Shown here: positions 29,966 to 39,059 of the stretch, in pieces | How positions within the stretch are numbered: position 1 is the stretch's first letter | Layout: each line of letters begins with the position of its first letter | Assembly: GCA_017302295.1 (NCBI GenBank) | Contig: JAFLDS010000001.1 | Span: forward strand, 248,001 to 312,000 | Reading direction: 5' to 3' | From: Thauera sp. | Lineage (GTDB): Bacteria > Pseudomonadota > Gammaproteobacteria > Burkholderiales > Rhodocyclaceae | Length of the DNA: 64,000 nucleotides | Notes under the pieces: generated by a model | What the model was told of the DNA's origin: nothing | The model's input: only the letters and a program-made list of their open reading frames with translations | The model's database searches: none | Position numbers and translations under genes: made by a program

Positions 29966-30334
29966 ATGAAGTTGCCCCCGTTGCTCGTTCATGCCGCGGT
30001 CCTCGTCGGTGCGGCGCTGGTGGCGGCATACGCGTCGGCAGCGGAACAGCCCGACGCGCGCCGTTTCAAGGAGCTGGTGCATATCGTCCGCCAGGACTGT
30101 GGCTCGTGCCACGGCCTGACCCTGGCCGGTGGGCTGGGCCCGGCGCTCACTCCTGCAGCGCTTGCGGGCAAGCCGGTCGACGGACTCGTCGCAACCGTGT
30201 ATGCCGGCCGCCCGGGCACGCCGATGCCGCCCTTCCGCGGCATCGTCAGCGAGGCCGAGGCCGCCTGGATCGTGGACCAGCTGGTGCGTGGCTTCCCTGC
30301 GGATGGCGGTGCCGCCTCGGCCAGGGCCGACTGA
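29966..30334 (+). CDS. nirC: Cytochrome c55X-type monoheme c, NirC
   Basis: 122 aa with a signal peptide (MKLPPLLVHAAVLVGAALVAAYASA) and one heme c site CGSCH. A Met ligand is likely in GRPGTPMPPF. NirC proteins take part in heme d1 maturation as electron donors or chaperones in the periplasm. Met 29966 is chosen because it starts a proper signal peptide; the 17-codon extension upstream does not. First gene of the nirCFDLGH unit after its own Dnr box. Confidence 0.88.
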   Translation: MKLPPLLVHAAVLVGAALVAAYASAAEQPDARRFKELVHIVRQDCGSCHGLTLAGGLGPALTPAALAGKPVDGLVATVYAGRPGTPMPPFRGIVSEAEAAWIVDQLVRGFPADGGAASARAD

Positions 30335-30390
30335 ACCCGTCGCTCCGGCTTTCGCTACTTCCGAATACCAGAATCATCGCAGGAGTCTTC

Positions 30391-31641
30391 ATGTCGTCCG
30401 CATCGATCCGGCAATCCTCAACCCTTGCTGCCCGCAACTCAGTCCGGCTGGCACCGATCGGCCTGTGGGGTGTCCTTCTGCCGGCCATCGTGCTGTTGCT
30501 GGCAGCCTGCAGCAGCACACCACCCGCGGCTGCGCTGCGTGGAACCGGCGACCTCGGCGTGGTCATCGAGCGTGCCGACGGACGCGTGCAGGTTGTCGAG
30601 ACCAGCGGTCGCAGCGTGCTCGCCAGCGTGAAAGGTCTGGGCGATCTGTCGCATGCCTCGGTGGTGTTCTCGCGCGATGCACGTTTCGCCTATGTGTTCG
30701 GGCGCGATGGCGGCCTGACCAAGGTCGATCTGCTCACCGCGAGCATCGTCCGCCGCGTGGTGCAGGGCGGCAATTCGATCGGCGGCGCCATCTCCCAGGA
30801 CGGCCGCATCGTCGTCGCGCAGAACTACGAGCCGGGCGGCATCAAGGCCTTCGACGCCGATACGCTCGAGCTGATCGCCGACGTACCCGCGACCTACGGC
30901 ACGCAGGGCAGGCGGTCCAAGGTGGTTGGCCTGGCCGACCTGTCCGGCAGCCGCTTCATCTACGCGCTGTTCGACTCCGGCGAGATCCGCATCACCGATT
31001 TTTCCGATCGCAGCAAACCGGTCACGCAGAACTTCGCCGCCGGCAAGCAACCTTACGACGCCCTGGTGACGCCGGATGGCCGCTACTACATCGCCGGGCT
31101 GTTCGGCGAGGACGGGCTGGCAATGCTGGATCTGTGGCAACCGGAGAAGGGGGTGCGCAGGATCCTTGGCGGCTACGGCCGGGGCGAGCAGCCGCTGCCG
31201 GTGTACAAGATGCCGCACCTGCGCGGCTGGGCGGTGGCAGGTGGTCGGGCCTATCTGCCAGCCATCGGCCGCCACGAGGTGCTGGTGGTCGACACCACGA
31301 GCTGGCAGGAGGTCGGCCGCATTCCGGTGAAGAGCCAGCCGGTGTTCGTGATGGCGCGGCCCGACGGGCGCGAGGTGTGGGTGAACTTCGCCTTCCCCGA
31401 CAACGGCTGGGTGCAGGTGATCGACACCGTGGGCCAGAAGATCACCGATACGTTGCAGCCGGGCAGGGCGATCCTGCACATGGAGTTCACTCCGCGCGGG
31501 GAGGAAGTATGGCTGTCGGCGCGTGACGACAATCGCGTCGTCATCTACGACACCCGCACGCACCGGCAGATCGCGCAGTTCGATGCGGCCAGCCCGAGCG
31601 GGATCTTCTTCACCAGTCGTGCAGCGCGGGTGGGGTTCTGA
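30391..31641 (+). CDS. nirF: Heme d1 biosynthesis protein NirF
   Basis: 416 aa. The long N-terminus carries a membrane segment and lipobox LLAACSS, so it is a periplasmic lipoprotein. The rest is a beta propeller related to the d1 domain of NirS (e.g. HASVVFSRDARFAYVFGRDG and PHLRGWAVAGGRAYLPAIGR). NirF dehydrogenates a late heme d1 precursor in the periplasm. AGGAG precedes the ATG at 30391; the longer frame from 29869 is a fusion with antiparallel reading of nirC and is not a start. The next gene begins immediately after the stop. Confidence 0.93.
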   Translation: MSSASIRQSSTLAARNSVRLAPIGLWGVLLPAIVLLLAACSSTPPAAALRGTGDLGVVIERADGRVQVVETSGRSVLASVKGLGDLSHASVVFSRDARFAYVFGRDGGLTKVDLLTASIVRRVVQGGNSIGGAISQDGRIVVAQNYEPGGIKAFDADTLELIADVPATYGTQGRRSKVVGLADLSGSRFIYALFDSGEIRITDFSDRSKPVTQNFAAGKQPYDALVTPDGRYYIAGLFGEDGLAMLDLWQPEKGVRRILGGYGRGEQPLPVYKMPHLRGWAVAGGRAYLPAIGRHEVLVVDTTSWQEVGRIPVKSQPVFVMARPDGREVWVNFAFPDNGWVQVIDTVGQKITDTLQPGRAILHMEFTPRGEEVWLSARDDNRVVIYDTRTHRQIAQFDAASPSGIFFTSRAARVGF

Positions 31642-32718
31642 ATGGGCCGCCCGCACTGTGCGCCGCGCAAGGTCTGCCTGCCGGAAATGCTCGATGGCCC
31701 CCTGTTCCGTCTGCTCAACGACTGGCAGCGCGAATTCCCGCTGGTTTCGCGGCCGTTCGTGCGGCTGGGTGATGCGGTAGGGTTGGGCGAGGACGAGGTC
31801 ATCGCCGCGTACCGGCGCTTTCTGCAGGAAGGGTTGATCAGTCGCGTCGGCGCCGTGTTCGCGCCGCGTCGTCTGGGTGCGAGTGCCTTGGCTGCGCTGT
31901 CTGCACCGCCGGCACGGCTGGAGGAAGTGGCGGCGCGGGTCACGCGTGAGCCGGCGGTCAACCACAACTACCAGCGCGAACATGCCTTCAACCTGTGGTT
32001 CGTCATTACCGCCGCGTCGCGGGATCATCTGCACAAGGTCGTGCGTGACATCGAAGCGGACACCGGCTGCCCGGTCATCGTGTTGCCGCTTGAGGAAGAG
32101 TTCCACATCGATCTCGGCTTCGATCTGGCAGGTGAAAAGGGCGCAACCCGATCCAGACCCGATGCGCAGGGTCCGGTGCATGCGAGCAGCGAGGCGAGGC
32201 CGATGCGGGAGGCTGCATGTGCGCTCCCCGCGCTCGAGCGCGAGTTGATCGTGCGCCTGCAGGCCGGCTTGCCGCTCGCGGCCGAACCCTTTGCGGCACT
32301 TGGCGCGCGGGCCGGACTCAGCGAGGGCATGACGATCGAACTGATCGAGAGCTGGCTGGCCGATGGCCTGATCCGGCGCTTTGGCGTGGTCGTGAGGCAC
32401 CACGAGGTCGGGCTGGACGCCAATGCAATGTGCGTGTGGGATGTGCCCGACGAACTCGCGTCCGAACTTGGCCGGCGGCTGGCCGCCGACACTTCGGTCA
32501 CGCTGTGTTACCGCAGGCGGCGGGCGCTGCCCGGCTGGCCCTACAACCTGTTCTGCATGATCCACGGCAGTGCCCGCGACGAGGTGCTGGCCGCGAGGGA
32601 TGATCTCGCCGCGCGGCTGGGGCTCGATGCCTTCCCGCACGATGTGCTGTTCAGCTGTCGCCGCTTCAAGCAGACCGGCGCCTGCTACCTGCCCGCGGCG
32701 GAGCACGCCCGTGTCTGA
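31642..32718 (+). CDS. nirDL: Siroheme decarboxylase NirD-NirL fusion
   Basis: 358 aa made of two Lrp/AsnC-fold siroheme decarboxylase units. The first (about 15-170) has NHNYQREHAFNLWFVITA; the second (about 190-350) has CYRRRRALPGWPYNLFCMIHG, the NirL-type version. A linker near residues 165-190 joins them. NirD, L, G and H together decarboxylate 12,18-propionates of siroheme on the path to heme d1. Separate nirD and nirL genes occur in pseudomonads; fused nirDL is known in other denitrifiers. The ATG abuts the nirF stop. Confidence 0.92.
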   Translation: MGRPHCAPRKVCLPEMLDGPLFRLLNDWQREFPLVSRPFVRLGDAVGLGEDEVIAAYRRFLQEGLISRVGAVFAPRRLGASALAALSAPPARLEEVAARVTREPAVNHNYQREHAFNLWFVITAASRDHLHKVVRDIEADTGCPVIVLPLEEEFHIDLGFDLAGEKGATRSRPDAQGPVHASSEARPMREAACALPALERELIVRLQAGLPLAAEPFAALGARAGLSEGMTIELIESWLADGLIRRFGVVVRHHEVGLDANAMCVWDVPDELASELGRRLAADTSVTLCYRRRRALPGWPYNLFCMIHGSARDEVLAARDDLAARLGLDAFPHDVLFSCRRFKQTGACYLPAAEHARV

Positions 32719-33190
32719 ACGCCGCGCGGTGGTGGCCAGGCGGGAGCCGGATGCGATCGACCGCCTGCTGATCAATGCCTTGCAGGGAGAATTCCCCCTG
32801 GTCGAGGCACCGTTCGCCGAGGTGGGCGCGCGTCTCGGCCTGGCCGAGGCCGAAGTGATCTCACGCTTGCAGAGCCTGCTCGACGACCGCGTGCTGACCC
32901 GCTTCGGCCCGATGTTCCAGATCGAGCGCATGGGCGGGGCGTTCTGCCTGGCGGCGATGGCGGTGCCGGAGGCGGACTGGGGGCGTGTCGTCGAACAGGT
33001 GAATGCCTTTCCCGAGGTTGCGCACAACTACCGGCGCGAGCACGCGCTCAACATGTGGTTCGTGCTGGCCACCGAAACGCCGGATGGCATTGCTGAGGTT
33101 GCGAGCCGTATTGAGCGGGCTACCGGCCTTGTGGTCCGGCTGTTCCCGAAGGAGCGCGAGTATTTCGTCGAGATGAGGCTGGTGGCGTGA
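32711..33190 (+). CDS. nirG: Siroheme decarboxylase subunit NirG
   Basis: 159 aa, Lrp/AsnC-like siroheme decarboxylase. It has the NirD/G-type block AHNYRREHALNMWFVLAT. The GTG start at 32711 overlaps the nirDL stop by 8 nt; the open frame extending upstream to 32570 is the nirDL shadow. It acts with NirDL and NirH. Confidence 0.9.
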   Translation: MSERRAVVARREPDAIDRLLINALQGEFPLVEAPFAEVGARLGLAEAEVISRLQSLLDDRVLTRFGPMFQIERMGGAFCLAAMAVPEADWGRVVEQVNAFPEVAHNYRREHALNMWFVLATETPDGIAEVASRIERATGLVVRLFPKEREYFVEMRLVA

Positions 33191-33720
33191 TGAATACGAA
33201 GGAAGAAGCGCTCGCTTCGCCGCAGCGGCCTGAGTTTGACGAACTGGACCGGCGTATCGTGCTCGCCACACAGGCGGGGCTGCCCCTGGTCGCGCGGCCC
33301 TACGAAGCAGTCGCACTGCAGGTCGGCGCCACCGAAACCGAGGTGCGGCAGCGTCTTTCTGCGATGCTGGATTGCGGACTTGTGCGGCGTATCGGTGCGG
33401 TGCCGAATCACTATGCGATCGGCTACACAGCGAACGGCATGAGCGTTTGGGACATCGACGATGCCGTCGTCGACCAGGTCGGCGAATGCGTGGGTGCGCT
33501 CGAACAGGTCACACATTGCTATCGTCGACCGCGTCGTCTCCCCGATTGGCCCTACAACCTCTTTGCCATGGTGCATGCGAACAGTCGCGAACTCGCGCGG
33601 GCGCGGGCCGAAGAGATCGCGGCGCTGCTGACGCAGCATTTTCCGGGTGCCTGCCGAGCGCACGACATTCTGTTCTCGAGCGTGATCCTGAAGAAGACCG
33701 GCCTGCGCATCGGTGGCTAG
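33190..33720 (+). CDS. nirH: Siroheme decarboxylase subunit NirH
   Basis: 176 aa. It contains CYRRPRRLPDWPYNLFAMVH, the NirL/H-type heme-binding block, and ends FSSVILKKTGLRIGG. It starts at ATG 33190 in a TGATG overlap with the nirG stop (GTG 33187 is an alternative). Last gene of the nirCFDLGH unit. Confidence 0.9.
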   Translation: MNTKEEALASPQRPEFDELDRRIVLATQAGLPLVARPYEAVALQVGATETEVRQRLSAMLDCGLVRRIGAVPNHYAIGYTANGMSVWDIDDAVVDQVGECVGALEQVTHCYRRPRRLPDWPYNLFAMVHANSRELARARAEEIAALLTQHFPGACRAHDILFSSVILKKTGLRIGG

Positions 33721-33744
33721 ATCCCCCTTTCGTCGCCTGACCCC

Positions 33745-33758
33745 TTGACCGGCATCAT
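33745..33758 (+). promoter_or_regulatory. FNR/Dnr-type box upstream of nirJ
   Basis: TTGAC-CGGC-ATCAT, 8 of 10 consensus bases. A -10-like TGTAAT lies at 33781-33786, so the box centre falls at -41.5 relative to a start near 33793. The nirJ ATG is 17 nt further on. Confidence 0.72.
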
Positions 33759-33809
33759 TTTCTTGCCGAGGGCACTTCGATGTAATGCCTGCATTGAGGA
33801 GAGCCCGCC

Positions 33810-35018
33810 ATGTTCCGCATCTCGCATTTCATCCGCGAACTCGATCACCCCACGCCAGCCGGCCCGCGGCGCAACCCGCCCGGGCCGGTCGTCATCTGGA
33901 ACCTGATCCGCCGCTGCAACCTGACCTGCGAGCATTGCTACTCGATTTCCGCCGACAAGGATTTTCCCGGCGAGCTGAACACCGCCGAGGTGTTCAAGGT
34001 CATGGACGAGCTGAAGACGGCACGCGTGCCGGTGCTGATCCTGTCGGGCGGCGAGCCGTTGCTGCGGCCCGACATCTTCGACATCGCCCGGCGGGCGAAG
34101 GCGATGGGCTTCTATGTGGCGCTGTCGTCCAACGGCACGCTCATTGACGAAACCAACATCGACGCGATCGACGACATCGGCTTCGACTACGTCGGTGTCA
34201 GCCTCGACGGCATCGGCGCCACGCACGATCATTTCCGCCGCAAGAAAGGGGCCTACGACGCCTCGCTGGCTGGCATCCGGTTGTGCCTGCAGCGAGGAAT
34301 CAAGGTCGGTGTGCGCTATACGATGACCGAGGGCAACGCGCATGACCTGCCTGCGCTGCTGAAGCTGGTCGAGGACGAGAGCATCGACAAGTTCTATTTC
34401 TCGCACCTGAACTACGCCGGTCGTGGCAACAAGCATCGCGCCGGCGATGCGCGCCATCGCACCACGCGCGAGGCGATGGAGCTGCTGTTCGAGACCTGCC
34501 TCGACCTGCACCGCCGAGGCATCGAGAAGGACTTCGTCACCGGCAACAACGACGCCGACGGCGTGTTCCTGCTGCACTGGGTGCGGCAGCGCTTTCCCGA
34601 CCGTGCCGACCATATCGACGCGAAGCTGAGGCAGTGGGGTGGCAACGCCAGCGGCGTGAACGTGGCCAACATCGACAATCTCGGCGTGGTGCATCCGGAC
34701 ACGATGTGGTGGCATGTGCCGTTGGGCAATGTGCGCGAGCGCGCGTTCGGCGAGATCTGGCACGACCTGTCGAACCCGCTGCTCGCGGGCCTGAAGCAGC
34801 ATCCGCGCACGCTGGAAGGGCGCTGCGGCGCCTGTCGCTACCTCGAGATCTGCAATGGCAGCTCGCGCGTGCGCGCCGGACAGGTCACCGGCAACCCGTG
34901 GGCGGAGGATCCGGCCTGCTACCTGAGCGACGAGGAGATCGGCGTCAGCGCCGCAGACTATGGCAGCGAGCGCGTCGTGACGACGCCGTGGGTGCGGCTG
35001 CAGCGGGTGGACGCATGA
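33810..35018 (+). CDS. nirJ: Radical SAM enzyme NirJ of heme d1 synthesis
   Basis: 402 aa. The radical SAM cluster motif is CNLTCEHC (about residues 37-44), with the GGEP-like SGGEPLLRP region. A C-terminal SPASM-type cluster region contains CGACRYLEIC and a further Cys (DPACYLS). NirJ removes propionate side chains and helps install the heme d1 oxo groups. It starts a second d1 unit with its own Dnr box. The stop overlaps nirN by 4 nt. Confidence 0.95.
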   Translation: MFRISHFIRELDHPTPAGPRRNPPGPVVIWNLIRRCNLTCEHCYSISADKDFPGELNTAEVFKVMDELKTARVPVLILSGGEPLLRPDIFDIARRAKAMGFYVALSSNGTLIDETNIDAIDDIGFDYVGVSLDGIGATHDHFRRKKGAYDASLAGIRLCLQRGIKVGVRYTMTEGNAHDLPALLKLVEDESIDKFYFSHLNYAGRGNKHRAGDARHRTTREAMELLFETCLDLHRRGIEKDFVTGNNDADGVFLLHWVRQRFPDRADHIDAKLRQWGGNASGVNVANIDNLGVVHPDTMWWHVPLGNVRERAFGEIWHDLSNPLLAGLKQHPRTLEGRCGACRYLEICNGSSRVRAGQVTGNPWAEDPACYLSDEEIGVSAADYGSERVVTTPWVRLQRVDA

Positions 35019-36595
35019 AGCCGGTGACGAAGGTGGTCGTGCTGTGGGCCGGGGCGGTGCTTGCCCTGCTGGCAACGGCGGTGTTTGCCGAGCCGGGCGC
35101 GCAGGCTGGGTCCGATGCGGCGAAGCTGTATGGGCAACATTGCGCCGCCTGTCATTCGCCCGACCGCCTTGGCAGCATGGGCCCGGCCTTGCTGCCGGAC
35201 AACCTCGCGCGCCTGCGCAAGGCCGAGGCGTTCAAGGTGATCGAGGCCGGCCGTACGGCGACGCAGATGCCGGCCTTCGCGGCGCAGCTCACGAAGGACG
35301 AGATCGCTGCGCTCGCCGACCTGATCTACACGCCGGTGGTGCCGGCGCCGCGCTGGACCGAAGCGGACATCCGCGCCTCGCGCATCCAGCATGTCGATCC
35401 GAAGACGCTGGGCGACAAGCCGGTGTTCGCCGCCGATCCGCTGAACCTGTTCCTCGTCGTCGAGGCGGGCACGCACCACGTCAGCGTGCTTGACGGCGAC
35501 AGGCTCGAGCCCATCCACCGCTTCCAGTCGCGCTTCGCGCTGCACGGCGGTCCGAAGTTCAGCTCGGACGGACGCTACGTCTTCTTCGCCTCGCGTGACG
35601 GCTGGATCACCAAGTTCGACCTGTGGAACCTGAAGGTCATCGCCGAAGTCCGTGCCGGCATCAACACGCGCAACGTCGCGGTTTCCAGCGACGGCCGCTT
35701 CGTCATCGCGGCCAACTACCTGCCTCAAGATCTGGTGCTGTTCGATGGCGAGCTGAATCTGGTGAAGGTGATCGATGCCGTCTCGCTCGACGGCAAGCAG
35801 ACCTCGCGCGTATCGGCGGTGTACGACGCCGCGCCGAGGAAGAGCTTCGTCGCGGCGCTGAAGGACATCCCCGAGATCTGGGAGATCAGCTACGACGAGA
35901 AGGCGCCGCCGATCTTCGACGGCTATGTGCACGACTACCGCATGAAGGAAGGCATCGCCAAGCCGGGCTTCCTGAACCCGCGCCGCACGCCGCTGGACGA
36001 CGTGCTCGACGACTTCTTCTTCGACCAGGACTACCGCCAGGTGATGGGCGCCAGCCGCGAGGGCAAGGGCCAGGTCATCAACCTCGACGTGAGGCGCAAG
36101 ATCGGCGAGCTTGCGCTCGACGGCATGCCGCATCTCGGCTCGGGCATCACCTTCGCGTGGAACGGCCGCACGGTGATGGCCAGCACCAACCTGAAGGCGG
36201 CCGAGGTGACGGTGATCGACCTCAAGACCTGGGAGGTTGTGAAGCGCATCCCGACGCGCGGTCCCGGCTTCTTCCTGCGCAGCCACGAGGCCAGCCGCTA
36301 CGCCTTCGTCGATTCGATGATGAGCCCCTCGGCCAAACATATCCTGCAGGTCATCGACAAGCAGACGCTGGAAGTGGTGAAGGAGATCACCGGGGAGGCG
36401 GGCCGCACGCTGGCCCACATCGAATTCACCCGCGACGGCCGTTACGCACTGGCAAGCCTGTGGGAGGACGACGGCGCCGTCATCATCTACGACGCGCAGA
36501 CGCTGCAGGAGGTGAAGCGCCTGCCGATGCGCAAACCCGTCGGCAAGTACAACGTATGGAACAAGATCACCCGCGACGAAGGCACCAGCCACTGA
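35015..36595 (+). CDS. nirN: NirN, periplasmic cytochrome/d1-type protein of heme d1 maturation
   Basis: 526 aa. Signal peptide (VVLWAGAVLALLATAVFA), one heme c site CAACH, then a d1-type beta propeller paralogous to NirS. NirN introduces the acrylate double bond of heme d1 and delivers the cofactor to NirS. The start is ATG 35015, in an ATGA overlap with nirJ; the longer reading frame upstream is a nirJ shadow. Confidence 0.93.
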   Translation: MKPVTKVVVLWAGAVLALLATAVFAEPGAQAGSDAAKLYGQHCAACHSPDRLGSMGPALLPDNLARLRKAEAFKVIEAGRTATQMPAFAAQLTKDEIAALADLIYTPVVPAPRWTEADIRASRIQHVDPKTLGDKPVFAADPLNLFLVVEAGTHHVSVLDGDRLEPIHRFQSRFALHGGPKFSSDGRYVFFASRDGWITKFDLWNLKVIAEVRAGINTRNVAVSSDGRFVIAANYLPQDLVLFDGELNLVKVIDAVSLDGKQTSRVSAVYDAAPRKSFVAALKDIPEIWEISYDEKAPPIFDGYVHDYRMKEGIAKPGFLNPRRTPLDDVLDDFFFDQDYRQVMGASREGKGQVINLDVRRKIGELALDGMPHLGSGITFAWNGRTVMASTNLKAAEVTVIDLKTWEVVKRIPTRGPGFFLRSHEASRYAFVDSMMSPSAKHILQVIDKQTLEVVKEITGEAGRTLAHIEFTRDGRYALASLWEDDGAVIIYDAQTLQEVKRLPMRKPVGKYNVWNKITRDEGTSH

Positions 36596-36617
36596 ACAGG
36601 CATTGAGAATACGCACC

Positions 36618-37805
36618 ATGGCACTGATAAGACTCGACGAACCCACCACGCACCGCATCCCGCCCGACACCTTCTCGCTGTTCGCGCTCGGTTTCCGCCC
36701 CTTCTACCTGCTGGCGGCCGTGTTCTCGGTCGTGGCGATCCCGATCTGGGCCCTCATCTATTCCGGCGTGCTCGTGCCGCGCATGCCCGGCATCTGGTGG
36801 CATGCCCACGAGATGATCTTCGGCTTCGCAGCGGCGGTGATCGTCGGCTTCCTGTTCACCGCGGGCAAAGCCTGGACCGGGCTCGACACACCCACCGGCA
36901 CGCCGCTGGCCATCCTCGCGGCGGTGTGGATCGCCGGGCGACTGGCGATGGCCTTTGGCTCCGCCACGGTGGCGGCCATTGGCGACGTGATCTTCCTGCC
37001 GGTGTGCGCCGCCATCTTCTTCGCCGTGCTGCTGCGCTCGAAGAGCCAGCGCAATTACTTCATCGGCGGCCTGCTGTGCGTGCTGTCGGTGGCCAACCTG
37101 TCGTTCCACCTTGCGCAGCTGGGCCTCATCGGCGTCGATCCGCTTGGCACGCTGCATGGCGCGCTCGGCCTCATCGTGCTGCTCGAGACCATCATCGCCG
37201 GTCGCGTCGTGCCGATGTTCACCGCCAACGCCTTGCGCGGGGTCAGGCAGTGGCGCAACAAGACCTTCGATTACATCGCGATCGGGTTCACCGCCCTGGC
37301 GCTCGGTCTGTGGGTCGGCGGTGCGGGTCCCGCGGGCGCGGTGGTCGCGCTGATCGCCGCGGTGATGCAGTTCGTGCGCACCGCCGGCTGGAACCCCTGG
37401 GCGACGCGGGTCAATCCGCTGCTGTGGGTGCTCCATGTGTCGCATCTGTGGATTCCGGTCGGCCTGTTGCTGCTCGCCGCTGCGCAATGGGGGCTGCTGC
37501 CGCGCTCGGCAGGCATCCATGCGCTCGCGATCGGTTCCACGGGCGGCCTGATCATCGGCATGATCACGCGCACCGCGCTGGGCCACACCGGGCGCATGCT
37601 GGCTGCAGGCCCGGTCGAGACGGCAGCCTACGTGCTGGTGCAGGCCGCCGCCCTTGCCCGGGTGCTGACCGTGGCGCTCATTCCGGCTGCCGCGACCGGC
37701 GGCGTGCATCTGGCCGCAACCTTGTGGGCGTTGGCGTTCGGTTTGTACGCTTGGCGCTACTTCCCGTTCCTGATGCGCGCGCGGGTGGATGGCAAGCCGG
37801 GTTGA
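36618..37805 (+). CDS. nnrS: NnrS family membrane heme-copper protein
   Basis: 395 aa with about twelve hydrophobic helices. NnrS features are visible: ALGFRPFYLLAAVF at the N-terminus, WWHAHEMIFGFAAAVIVGFL with conserved His, ETIIAGRVVPMFTANAL and ITRTALGHTGR. NnrS proteins relieve NO/nitrosative stress during denitrification. The ATG at 36618 lies 22 nt after the nirN stop in the same unit. Confidence 0.92.
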   Translation: MALIRLDEPTTHRIPPDTFSLFALGFRPFYLLAAVFSVVAIPIWALIYSGVLVPRMPGIWWHAHEMIFGFAAAVIVGFLFTAGKAWTGLDTPTGTPLAILAAVWIAGRLAMAFGSATVAAIGDVIFLPVCAAIFFAVLLRSKSQRNYFIGGLLCVLSVANLSFHLAQLGLIGVDPLGTLHGALGLIVLLETIIAGRVVPMFTANALRGVRQWRNKTFDYIAIGFTALALGLWVGGAGPAGAVVALIAAVMQFVRTAGWNPWATRVNPLLWVLHVSHLWIPVGLLLLAAAQWGLLPRSAGIHALAIGSTGGLIIGMITRTALGHTGRMLAAGPVETAAYVLVQAAALARVLTVALIPAAATGGVHLAATLWALAFGLYAWRYFPFLMRARVDGKPG

Positions 37806-37808
37806 CAG

Positions 37809-37832
37809 TTGATATCGGCCGGGGATATCGAA
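37809..37832. promoter_or_regulatory. Inverted repeat upstream of the TRAP solute-binding gene
   Basis: TTGATATC (37809-37816) and GATATCGAA (37824-37832) form an imperfect dyad containing two GATATC palindromes. It directly follows a TTGACA hexamer (37802-37807). It could be an operator over the promoter of the following gene; no regulator is assigned. Confidence 0.35.
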
Positions 37833-37879
37833 ATTGTGTAAGCTGAGCGGCATTCCAGCACGTCATTAGAGGTGAATAC

Positions 37880-39037
37880 ATGGAACGTCGTTCTTTCCTG
37901 CGCAAGGCAGGGGCCGGTGTCGTCGCGGGCGCGGCCGTTGGCCTTGCGGCGTGTGGCAAGAAGGAAGAATCTGCACCGGCCGCGGCCGCGGCCGCGGCCG
38001 CGCCTGCAGTTCCTGCTGCGCCTGCCGTGCATGTCGGCCCGCCCGAGGTGAAGTGGCGGATCACCTCGAGCTACCCGAAGAGCCTCGACACCATTCACGC
38101 CAGCACCGATCTGATGATGCAGCGCCTGCGGGAGCTGACTGACGGCAAGTTCGATGTCCGCGTGTTCCCGGCCGGTGAGATCGTGCCGGGCCTGCAGGCG
38201 CTGGATGCCGTGCAGCAGGGCTCGGTCGAGGCCTGCCACACCTCTTCGTACTATTACGTGGGCAAGGACAAGACCTTCGCTTTCGGCTGCACCATGCCGT
38301 TTGGCCTGAATGCGCGTCAGATGACCGCCTGGGTGCTTAACGGTGGTGGCCAGGAACTGCTCGACGAGTTCTATGCCAACTACAACGTCGTGTCGTTCAT
38401 GGGCGGCAACACCGGTGCGCAGATGGGTGGCTGGTTCCGCAAACCGATCGCCTCGCTCGATGACGTCAAGGGCATGAAGATGCGCATCGCCGGGCTGGGC
38501 GGCGAAGTACTGGCGCGGATGGGTGCGGTGCCGCAGCAGATTGCGGCTGGTGACATCTATGCCTCGCTCGAGAAGGGCACGATCGACGCTGCGGAGTGGA
38601 TCGCGCCGTACGATGACGAAAAGCTCGGCTTCTACAAGGTGGCGCCGTACTACTACTACCCGGGCTGGTGGGAGCCGGGCGCGATGATCCATTTCTTTGT
38701 GAACAAGGACGCCTGGGCCAAGCTGCCGAAGGCCTATCAGATCGCTTTCCGCGTGGCCTCGCAGGAAGTGCATAACGGCATCCTCGCGGCCTACGACGAC
38801 AAGAACCCGCTGGCACTGGCGCGGCTGCTCACCAACGGCGTGAAACTGCAGAGCTTCTCCAAGGAGATACTGCAGCGGGCGCACAAGGTCACCTTCGACA
38901 TGTACAACGAGGAGGCGGCGAAGAATCCGGCCTGGGCAAAGATTTTTGCCGCGTGGGACAAGTATCGAAAATCTGCGAATGCCTGGTTCAGCGTGGCGGA
39001 GACGCCTCTGGACGCCTTCATGCAGTCGGCCCGCTGA
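37880..39037 (+). CDS. TRAP transporter solute-binding lipoprotein (DctP type, Tat signal)
   Basis: 385 aa. N-terminal twin-arginine motif RRSFLRK and lipobox LAAC, then an Ala/Pro-rich linker encoded partly by a GC-only hexamer repeat (37981-38002). The DctP domain (about 55-380) contains the family pattern FDVRVFPAGEIVPGLQALDA and MKMRIAGLGGEVLARMGAVP. By family it binds a carboxylate or keto acid for a TRAP transporter. No dctQ/dctM membrane genes are next to it. It lies between nnrS and a DUF4157 gene within the denitrification region. Confidence 0.88.
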   Translation: MERRSFLRKAGAGVVAGAAVGLAACGKKEESAPAAAAAAAAPAVPAAPAVHVGPPEVKWRITSSYPKSLDTIHASTDLMMQRLRELTDGKFDVRVFPAGEIVPGLQALDAVQQGSVEACHTSSYYYVGKDKTFAFGCTMPFGLNARQMTAWVLNGGGQELLDEFYANYNVVSFMGGNTGAQMGGWFRKPIASLDDVKGMKMRIAGLGGEVLARMGAVPQQIAAGDIYASLEKGTIDAAEWIAPYDDEKLGFYKVAPYYYYPGWWEPGAMIHFFVNKDAWAKLPKAYQIAFRVASQEVHNGILAAYDDKNPLALARLLTNGVKLQSFSKEILQRAHKVTFDMYNEEAAKNPAWAKIFAAWDKYRKSANAWFSVAETPLDAFMQSAR

Positions 39038-39059
39038 ACAGCGGCGACCCCCGCGGCGT

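Noticed and set aside
29869..30390. N-terminal extension of nirF by 174 codons
   Set aside because: It runs through nirC in another frame. The ATG at 30391 has AGGAG upstream and starts a lipoprotein signal.
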